Below, piece after piece: positions 57,641-64,000 of a stretch of DNA of 64,000 nt. The DNA is from Parvularcula sp. BBD 1991-13. Lineage in GTDB: Bacteria; Pseudomonadota; Alphaproteobacteria; Caulobacterales; Parvularculaceae. The notes beneath the pieces were generated by a model that saw only the letters and a list, made by a program, of their open reading frames with translations, did not search any database and was not told the origin of the DNA. Both the position numbers and the translations under genes were made by a program. Numbering within the stretch: position 1 is the stretch's first letter; every line of letters starts with the position of its first letter. The stretch lies in the NCBI GenBank assembly GCA_001657385.1, contig LYSZ01000004.1:124001-188000 (forward strand). The letters run 5' to 3'.

Positions 57641-58596
57641 CTTCGGACCGGCCTTTGTTCGACAGGGCGGCGATCATCGGACCGGGCCTGATCGGCTCGT
57701 CGCTCGCCCTCGCCATGCGCGAGGCCAGGGCCGCAGGCGATCTCGTCGGCTATGATCAGGATGCTGACGTCGCCGCGCGCGCCAGGGCGCTGGGCGTCGT
57801 CGACGAAATCGCGCCTGACTTCCCCGCCGCTGTCGCCGGCGCGGATCTGATCGTTCTGTCCACCCCGGTCGGGGCGATCGCGTCCCTGTGCGCCGCGCTT
57901 GACGCCCATGCGCCGGCGGGCGCGGTCGTAATCGACGTCGGATCGGTCAAGGGCGCGGTGGCCGAGGCGGCGAAGGACTTGCGCGAGGATATCCTCTTCG
58001 TTCCCTGCCATCCGGTGGCGGGTACGGAGCAATCGGGGCCGGAGGCCGGCTTCGCGAGCCTTTTCCGCGACCGCTGGTGCATCATCACGCCGCTTGCGCG
58101 CGACGACGCCCCTTATAAGGCTGCGGTGGAGCGGGTCGGCGCGTTATGGAGCGCGGTCGGCGCCAATGTGGAGATGATGGACGCAGGCCACCACGATCTC
58201 GCCCTGGCGGTGACAAGCCACCTGCCGCACCTCATCGCCTTCACGCTGGTCGGCGCCGCCGACGACATCGAAACCCTGAACCAGGGGGAGATCGTCAAAT
58301 ACTCCGCTGGCGGATTTCGCGATTTCACCCGCATCGCCGCCTCCGACCCGGTCATGTGGCGGGACGTCTTTCTTGGCAACAGGGAGGCCGTGCTCGAGGC
58401 GCTGGCCCGGTTCAGCGAGGAGTTGACGGTGCTGCAACGGGCGATCCGCTGGGGGGACGGGGAAACGCTTTACAAAACCTTCGCCCGCGGACGAAATCTC
58501 CGCCGCGCCATCGTCGAGGCGGGGCAGGAGACTGCCGCGCCGAATTTCGGCCGCGACAAACGCCCGGCCGGCGATCCCGGCGATCGGGACGGCTAG
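57637..58596 (+). CDS. tyrC: TyrC, prephenate/arogenate (cyclohexadienyl) dehydrogenase
   Basis: The 319-residue protein oxidises prephenate or arogenate toward tyrosine. The NAD(P) Rossmann motif is AAIIGPGLIGSSLALAMREA (about 9-28), and the family segment DVGSVKGAV plus PCHPVAGTEQSGPEAGF contains the conserved His. The C-terminal helical domain follows to the end. It overlaps hisC by 4 bp, a linkage typical for alphaproteobacteria where HisC and TyrC share aromatic and histidine metabolism. Confidence 0.94.
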   Translation: MTSDRPLFDRAAIIGPGLIGSSLALAMREARAAGDLVGYDQDADVAARARALGVVDEIAPDFPAAVAGADLIVLSTPVGAIASLCAALDAHAPAGAVVIDVGSVKGAVAEAAKDLREDILFVPCHPVAGTEQSGPEAGFASLFRDRWCIITPLARDDAPYKAAVERVGALWSAVGANVEMMDAGHHDLALAVTSHLPHLIAFTLVGAADDIETLNQGEIVKYSAGGFRDFTRIAASDPVMWRDVFLGNREAVLEALARFSEELTVLQRAIRWGDGETLYKTFARGRNLRRAIVEAGQETAAPNFGRDKRPAGDPGDRDG

Positions 58597-58834
58597 CGCG
58601 CCCGGAAGCCCGCCCCTGAGCCCGCCCCTGAGCCCGCCCTTGAGCCCGATTGAAGTCGCCTGAAGCCTGTCCGACGCCCGCCCCGAAACGCCGCTGTTCC
58701 TTCAGCCCTGGACACGCCGGTATCGCCGGCCCTCGGGATAAAGGCGGTTTAGAAGGACGACGCTTTCATTCCGGGAAGGCGGCGCCGGCCCCCGCTTTGA
58801 AGGACGAAGCGGCTCAACCCTATCGCAAGGGGGG

Positions 58835-60340
58835 TTAGAGGTCTTCCTCTTCGAGGATCACTTCGTGCCCCCACAGTTCTTCGATATGGGTGAGGACCGC
58901 GTCGCGCGTCTTTGCCGACAGCGTCCGCCCGTCATGCACCATATGCCGCAGATAAAGCGTGCGGTCTCCCTCCAGATCGGCGCCGGTGACCTGGATGTTC
59001 GGCTCGTGCATGCCGAGATCGTACATCGCCGCGAGCTTCTCGCGCACGGCCCTGTAGCCGCTGTCGTCGTGGATCGCCGCGACTTCGACGTGATTGTCCT
59101 CGGCGTTGTCGGCGATGACGAACAGGTGGAAGTCGCGCATCACTTTCGGCGAGAGATATTGCAGGATGAAGCTTTCATCGCGATAGTTCGCCCACGCCTC
59201 TTTCAGGACGTCGCGCCAGTCGCCGCCCCGTTGCGCCATCCCGGCGATATCGGGGAACCATTCGCGGTCTTCCGGCTCCGGCGCCTCGCAGATGCGGCGG
59301 ATGTCCTCCATCATCGCGAAGCCGAGCGCGTAAGGGTTAATGCCGGAATAACGCGGATCGTCGAAATCCGGCTGGAACACGACGGATGAATGGGAGTGGA
59401 GAAACTCCATGATCGCGCCTTCGGTGATCATGCCGCGATTGTAAAGTTCGTTCATGATGTAGTGGTGGACAAAGGTGGCGCAGCCCTCGTTCATCACCTT
59501 GGTCTGCTTCTGCGGGTAGAAGTATTGCGAGATGTTGCGCACGATACGGACGAGTTCGCGTTGCCATGGGCGCAGGACCGGGCTCGCCTTCTCGATAAAG
59601 TAAAGGAGGTTTTCCTCCGGCAGCTTGATGTTGCGCACCTCAGCCTGGCGTTCTTCCTTGTCGTCGTCGTCCTCGACGGAATTGGGCAGGGTGCGCCAGA
59701 TGTCGTTGAAGGTCATCTCCTCGTGCTCGGCGCGGCGGGCGAGTTTGGCCAGGCGGTCGGCTTCGGAGAGGCGCGGCGGGCGGTTATAGCGGAACACCCC
59801 CTGATCCATCAGCGCGTGGGCGGCGTCGAGGATCGCCTCGACCTCTTCAAGGCCGTATTCGTCCTCGCATTTGGATACATACTTCTTGGCGAAGTCGAGA
59901 TAGGAGAGGATGCCGTCAGCGTCCGTCCACTGACGAAACAGGTAGTTGTTCTTGAAAAAGTGGTTGTGCCCGAAATTGGCGTGCGCCATGACCAACGCCT
60001 GCATGGTCATGGTGTTTTCCTCCATCAGATAGGCGATGCAGGGGTTGGAGTTGATGACGATCTCGTAGGCGAGGCCGGTATAGCCCTTCTGATACATCAT
60101 CTGGTCGCGGGCGAAATGCTTGCCGAAGGACCAGTGGCGGTACATCAGCGGCATGCCATGGCTGGAATAGGCGTCGAGCATCTGTTCGGAGGAAATGATC
60201 TCGATCTGGTTGGGATAGATGTCGAGCTTCAGGTCGTTGAGGCCGATATCCTCGATGGCGTTCAGCGTGCGCTGCAACGTCTCGAAGTCCCAGTCTGCGC
60301 CGTCGAAGAGGAGGGCGGGTTTTTCTGCCGTGACGCTCAC
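58835..60340 (-). CDS. SpoVR/YcgB-family stress protein
   Basis: The 501-residue protein matches SpoVR/YcgB (length about 500). Hallmarks are WDFETLQRTLNAIEDIG, DLKLDIYPNQIEIISSEQML, YRHWSFGKHF, NEGCATFVHHYIMNELYNRG and SINPYALGFAMMEDIRRI-like (here GINPYALGFAMMEDIRRI). It starts with GTG at 60340 inside the stop of the DUF444 gene (GTGA). With DUF444 and PrkA it forms the prkA-yeaH-ycgB operon linked to nitrogen starvation and stationary-phase stress in enterobacteria. Confidence 0.95.
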   Translation of the reverse strand: MSVTAEKPALLFDGADWDFETLQRTLNAIEDIGLNDLKLDIYPNQIEIISSEQMLDAYSSHGMPLMYRHWSFGKHFARDQMMYQKGYTGLAYEIVINSNPCIAYLMEENTMTMQALVMAHANFGHNHFFKNNYLFRQWTDADGILSYLDFAKKYVSKCEDEYGLEEVEAILDAAHALMDQGVFRYNRPPRLSEADRLAKLARRAEHEEMTFNDIWRTLPNSVEDDDDKEERQAEVRNIKLPEENLLYFIEKASPVLRPWQRELVRIVRNISQYFYPQKQTKVMNEGCATFVHHYIMNELYNRGMITEGAIMEFLHSHSSVVFQPDFDDPRYSGINPYALGFAMMEDIRRICEAPEPEDREWFPDIAGMAQRGGDWRDVLKEAWANYRDESFILQYLSPKVMRDFHLFVIADNAEDNHVEVAAIHDDSGYRAVREKLAAMYDLGMHEPNIQVTGADLEGDRTLYLRHMVHDGRTLSAKTRDAVLTHIEELWGHEVILEEEDL

Positions 60341-61659
60341 GCCGCCTCCTGCTTGCCTTTGGAAAAGAGTTCGCGGAAGACCGGAAAGATGTCCGCGGGT
60401 TTGGCGATGCGGGTCTGGGCGAAATTCGGCCAGGCCGGCGCGAAGGTGCGATAGGCGCGCCACAGCTCGGCGCCCGAATCCGCGTCGGAGAAGACTTCCA
60501 GCTCGCGCTCGTCAAGGATCTCGATATAGGCGTAGTACTGAGAAATCGGCATCACCGCGTCGTCGAGGATCTCGACGCAGCGGCGCGCGTCGCCGGACTG
60601 GGTGAACCCGTCGGACGCCTGCGCCACATAGATGTTCCATTCATGGGCCGGGAAGCGCTCGCCCTGCACCTCCAGCATTTTCTCCAGCGCGGTGGAGACG
60701 ACCGTGCCGCCGGACTGACGCGAATAGAAAAAGGTTTCCTCGTCCACTTCCTCGGCGTGGTGCGTGTGCCGGATGAACACCACCTCGACGCGTTCATAGC
60801 GGCGCTTCAAAAAGAGATAGAGCAGCATGTAGAAGCGCTTGGCGAGGTCTTTCTCGCGCTCGCCCATGGAGCCGGAAACGTCCATCAGACAGAACATCAC
60901 CGCGGCGGTGGTCTCCACCGGCGTCGGTTCGTAGGCGTTGTAGCGCACGTCGAGCGGGTCGATGAACGGCGCCCAGCGCCGGCGCGCCTCCATCGCTTCC
61001 AGTTGCGCCAGCACCGCCTTTTTCTCCGCGATCTGTTCGTCGGTGGGTTGCGCGATGCGCTCCAGCTCGAACAGGCGCTCCTTCAGCTCCGCCATTTCCT
61101 TGTTGGACGGACGGCGCAGCGCCAGGCGCCGGCCATGGGCGTTGCGCATGGTGCGGATCAAATTCATGTTGGTGGGCGAGCCGGCCACGGTGATCCCCGC
61201 GCGCTTGTAGGCGAAGGCCTTGATCTCCTTCAGGGAGCGCTTGACGAGGTTCGGCAGCTCCAGGTCCTCGAAGAAAATGTCGAGAAACTCGTCCTGGGTC
61301 AGGGTGAACTGGAACGAGTCCTCGGAATCGCCGGAGTCGCTCGCTTTCTTGCCCTGGCCCTTGCCGCCCCCCTTGGGCGGTTTCTTGATGCGGTCGCCGG
61401 CGGAAAACTCCTTGTTGCCGGGATGCGCCGCCTCGCGCTCGCCCGCATTGGGGTCGAGACGAAAGCGCGGTTCGGCCGTCGATTTTGAGGGAATCGAGAT
61501 TTTCTCGCCCTTGTCGATTTCCTTCAGCGACCGGTCGCGCAGGGACTTGTTCACCGCGTCCTTGATCTGCGACTTCGCCCGCTTGAGAAAACGCTGGCGG
61601 TTCCCAAGGGACTTGCCCTTGGGATTTTTGCGGCGGTCGATGAAATGGTTCAGGTTCAT
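60337..61659 (-). CDS. DUF444 (YeaH/YhbH) protein with a VWA-like domain
   Basis: The 440-residue protein starts MNLNHFIDRRKNPKGKSLGNRQRF, typical of YeaH. A Lys/Gly/Ser-rich basic segment (about 80-110) is followed by a conserved core with DPLDVRYNAYEPTPVETTAAV and a von Willebrand factor A-like MIDAS motif, CLMDVSGSMGEREKD (Asp and Ser ligands). It probably assembles with PrkA and SpoVR. The start at 61659 follows an upstream frame of 10 codons; the stop overlaps the GTG of spoVR. Confidence 0.95.
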   Translation of the reverse strand: MNLNHFIDRRKNPKGKSLGNRQRFLKRAKSQIKDAVNKSLRDRSLKEIDKGEKISIPSKSTAEPRFRLDPNAGEREAAHPGNKEFSAGDRIKKPPKGGGKGQGKKASDSGDSEDSFQFTLTQDEFLDIFFEDLELPNLVKRSLKEIKAFAYKRAGITVAGSPTNMNLIRTMRNAHGRRLALRRPSNKEMAELKERLFELERIAQPTDEQIAEKKAVLAQLEAMEARRRWAPFIDPLDVRYNAYEPTPVETTAAVMFCLMDVSGSMGEREKDLAKRFYMLLYLFLKRRYERVEVVFIRHTHHAEEVDEETFFYSRQSGGTVVSTALEKMLEVQGERFPAHEWNIYVAQASDGFTQSGDARRCVEILDDAVMPISQYYAYIEILDERELEVFSDADSGAELWRAYRTFAPAWPNFAQTRIAKPADIFPVFRELFSKGKQEAA

Positions 61660-61743
61660 AGGGGACCGGGGATAAGTACGTAAGACCAAGGATAACAGAT
61701 AAATGCAGACTAGTCCCCAATCTCTAGTCCCTCATCCCTCCGG

Positions 61744-63693
61744 CTATCCCGCCTTGTTCACGCGCATGTACCACTCGACGAGGCGCCGCACCTGGCGGGG
61801 GGTGTAGCCGCGGTCGACCATGCGGGAGACGAAGTTTTCGTGCTTGGCTTCGGTCTCGGAATCCTTCTTGGAATCGAAGGAGATGACCGGGAGCAGATCC
61901 TCCACCTGGGAGAACATGCGCTTTTCGATGACGTTGCGCAGTTTCTCATAAGAGGTCCAGGCCGGGTTCCGGCCCTCATGGTTGGCCCGGGCGCGCAGCG
62001 CGAACTTGACGACCTCGTTGCGGAAATCCTTCGGGTTGGCGATGCCCGCCGGCTTTTCGATTTTCGACAGTTCCGCGTCGAGGGTCGCGCGGTCAAGGAG
62101 CTGGCCGGTGTCCGGGTCCTTGAAGTCCTGATCCTCGATCCAGGCGTCGGCGTAGGCGATGTAGCGGTCGAAGAGGTTCTGTCCGTACTCGCCATAGCTT
62201 TCCAGATAGGCTTTCTGGATCTCCTTGCCGATAAAGTCCGCATAGCGCTGGGACAGCTCCGACTTGATGAAGTCGAGATATTTCTTCTCGACCTCGTCCG
62301 GATACTGTTCGCGCTTGATGGCGTTTTCCAGCACATACATCATGTGCACCGGATCGGCGGCGACTTCGTCGGTGTCGAAGTTGAAGGTTTCCGAAAGCAC
62401 CTTGTAGGCGAAGCGGGTGGAGATGCCGTCCATGCCCTCGTCGATGCCGGCGGCGTCGCGATATTCCTGATGGGACTTCGCTTTCGGGTCGGTGTCCTTC
62501 AGCTTGTCCCCGTCATAGACCCGCAGTTTGGAAAAGAGGTTCGAATTTTCGTGCTCGCGCAGGCGCGTCAGCACCGAGAACCGCGCCAGCAGCCCAAGGG
62601 TTTCCGGCGCGCACGCCGCCTCGGAGAGTTCGGAATGGGCCAGCAGCTTCTCGTAGATCTGGCGCTCCTCCGTGACTCTCAGGCAATAGGGCACCTTGAT
62701 TACGTTGATCCGGTCAAGGAAGGCTTCGTTGTTCTTGTTGTTGCGGAATTGCTGCCATTCGCTTTCGTTGGAGTGGGCGAGGATGACGCCCTGGAACGGG
62801 ATCGGCCCCAGCGCCTCAGTGCCGACATAGTTGCCTTCCTGCGTGGCGGTGAGGAGCGGGTGGAGCACCTTGATCGGCGCCTTGAACATCTCGACGAATT
62901 CAAGCAGCCCCTGGTTGGCGCGGCAAAGGCCTCCGGAATAGGAATAGGCGTCGGTGTCGTCCTGGCTGAAATGTTCCAGCTTGCGGATGTCCACCTTGCC
63001 GACAAGGGCGGAAATGTCCTGGTTGTTCTCGTCGCCCGGCTCGGTTTTCGAGACGGCGATCTGGCGCAGCTTGGACGGGAACATGCGCACCACTTCGAAT
63101 TTTGAAATGTCGCCGTTGAATTCGTCCAGGCGCTTGACGGCCCATGGGCTCATCAGGCCGGTAAGGCGGCGTTTCTCGATATTGTATTTATCGAGAAGAA
63201 GATCTTTCAGCTGCGGCGACTGGAACAGGCCGAGCGGGCTCTCGAACACCGGCGATATCTCGTCGCCGGCCTTCAGCACGTAGATGGGGTGTTCCTCCAT
63301 CAGGTCTTTCAGGCGTTCGGCGAGCGACGACTTCCCGCCGCCGACCGGGCCGAGCAGGTAGATGATCTGGCGTTTTTCCTCCAGCCCCTGGGCCGCGTGA
63401 CGGAAGAAGGAAACGATCCGCTCGATCGTGTCCTCCATGCCGAAGAAGCCGTCAAACGCCTTGTACCGACGAATGGTGCGGTTGAAGAAAATGCGCGCGA
63501 GGCGCGGGTCCTTCGACGTGTCGATCATTTCCGGCTCGCCGATCGCGGCGATCATGCGCTCGGCGGGGGAGGCGTAAAGCATGGCGTCGTCGCGCGCGGC
63601 GAGCAGATAATCGCGCAGGCTCATCGCCTCCTGCTTTACGCGGGTGTAGTTTTCCGAGAATACGTCAAACACGTCGAGATTTTGCTCAGTCAT
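61744..63693 (-). CDS. prkA: PrkA, AAA+ serine protein kinase
   Basis: The 649-residue protein contains a PrkA AAA domain with Walker A LLGPVGGGKSSLAERL (about 113-128), Walker B-like region GVILAHSNESEWQ, and a C-terminal kinase-like domain (about 400-640) ending WYMRVNKAG. It phosphorylates substrates in related bacteria and responds to starvation. It is first in the operon prkA-DUF444-spoVR. The gap to the DUF444 start is 84 bp. A terminator-like hairpin lies about 80 bp upstream of the start. Confidence 0.97.
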   Translation of the reverse strand: MTEQNLDVFDVFSENYTRVKQEAMSLRDYLLAARDDAMLYASPAERMIAAIGEPEMIDTSKDPRLARIFFNRTIRRYKAFDGFFGMEDTIERIVSFFRHAAQGLEEKRQIIYLLGPVGGGKSSLAERLKDLMEEHPIYVLKAGDEISPVFESPLGLFQSPQLKDLLLDKYNIEKRRLTGLMSPWAVKRLDEFNGDISKFEVVRMFPSKLRQIAVSKTEPGDENNQDISALVGKVDIRKLEHFSQDDTDAYSYSGGLCRANQGLLEFVEMFKAPIKVLHPLLTATQEGNYVGTEALGPIPFQGVILAHSNESEWQQFRNNKNNEAFLDRINVIKVPYCLRVTEERQIYEKLLAHSELSEAACAPETLGLLARFSVLTRLREHENSNLFSKLRVYDGDKLKDTDPKAKSHQEYRDAAGIDEGMDGISTRFAYKVLSETFNFDTDEVAADPVHMMYVLENAIKREQYPDEVEKKYLDFIKSELSQRYADFIGKEIQKAYLESYGEYGQNLFDRYIAYADAWIEDQDFKDPDTGQLLDRATLDAELSKIEKPAGIANPKDFRNEVVKFALRARANHEGRNPAWTSYEKLRNVIEKRMFSQVEDLLPVISFDSKKDSETEAKHENFVSRMVDRGYTPRQVRRLVEWYMRVNKAG

Positions 63694-64000
63694 TGTCCGT
63701 CACGCTCACTTGGTTATGTCCTGCGGCCGCTTCGCCTGGCGCAAAGGGGCCGATGCGCCGCCGCCGGAGACAAAAAAAGCGCCGGTCCGAATCGACCCGG
63801 CGCTCGCCGCCCTTGCTGGTTGCCCCTTACGAATACGCTCTGTGGTCATTCGGACGATTTTGTCGGCGGTCTTGCCGCTTGCGCTGGCGCCGCCGTCGCG
63901 AGAACCCGGATCGTGAAACGCCGGCCCATGTCCCGATAACTGCATATATTTCATATCGGGATCAGCGCAGGATGAAACAAGACCGGCGCATTCGCGCCCG
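63694..64000. other. prkA upstream region with a terminator hairpin
   Basis: A hairpin AGCGCCGG (63778-63785) against CCGGCGCT (63797-63804) with a T tract on the minus strand (complement of 63772-63778) ends a minus-strand transcript entering from the right, or acts as an attenuator before prkA. A 27-codon minus-strand frame (63846-63929, starting MGRRFTIR) precedes it and could be a leader peptide; I cannot confirm it. No complete gene is seen. Confidence 0.55.
63771..63804 (-). terminator. Terminator or attenuator hairpin upstream of prkA
   Basis: An 8-bp GC-rich stem with an 11-nt loop is followed on the minus strand by seven T residues. It is either the end of a gene beyond the right edge or a conditional terminator in the prkA leader. 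Confidence 0.7.

Overview
The window is GC-rich chromosomal DNA (roughly two thirds G+C by eye) from an alphaproteobacterium. Support comes from the gene orders ybgC-tolQRAB-pal-cpoB-tilS-ftsH, serC-serA and hisC-tyrC, a large alphaproteobacterial-type dCTP deaminase, and an L21 protein with a C-terminal extension. I cannot fix the genus; a Hyphomonadales/Parvularculales/Caulobacterales-like lineage is a guess. No rRNA, tRNA, insertion sequence, prophage or CRISPR array was recognised. About 60 protein genes are supported.

Layout. 1-7.7 kb: the Tol-Pal cell-envelope cluster and tilS. 7.9-15.7 kb: ftsH, folP, a lipid-type glycosyltransferase plus methyltransferase pair, a polytopic membrane protein facing them, and glmM. 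15.7-20.3 kb: an AhpD-like protein divergent from its probable TetR repressor (a 28-bp dyad lies between them), then biotin synthesis (bioA divergent from bioF-bioD with only 30 bp between starts). 20.3-25.4 kb: small secreted and membrane proteins, an HxlR regulator, thiD, a PhzF-family enzyme and an EamA transporter. 25.4-29.8 kb: serC-serA, preceded by a two-hairpin leader like the serC RNA motif, then purA. 29.8-33.8 kb: a thioredoxin-like protein, a YHS protein, and thiC behind one complete TPP riboswitch plus a second, incomplete TPP element about 550 bp upstream. 33.8-37.8 kb: an accessory-looking patch with a membrane pentapeptide-repeat protein, an XRE regulator, a 66-residue ORF, an SNase-domain protein and a VOC protein. 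37.8-43.9 kb: a WYL regulator, a degenerate M23-like protein, TrkH, ApaG, dCTP deaminase and a cupin. 43.9-53.6 kb: a 1-kb gene-poor stretch, then a DUF938 methyltransferase, a radical SAM enzyme, a SYLF protein, a cold-shock protein, a DsbA/FrnE-like oxidoreductase with an enoyl-CoA hydratase, an unknown membrane protein, a DUF2855 protein and an acetyltransferase. 53.7-58.6 kb: rplU-rpmA, gloB divergent from a methyltransferase, then hisC-tyrC. 58.8-64 kb: the spoVR-DUF444-prkA stress operon.

The most interesting non-coding structures are: (1) a dispersed bipartite palindromic repeat present in four places (about 5.3, 21.6, 35.5 and 38.6 kb), three of them between convergent genes and two supplying or abutting the stop codons on both sides; (2) the tandem TPP elements before thiC; (3) the serC leader; (4) an orphan strong terminator at 44.3 kb that suggests an unannotated minus-strand transcript. 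I found no clearly new multi-gene system; the repeat family and the orphan transcript are the best candidates for something undescribed.
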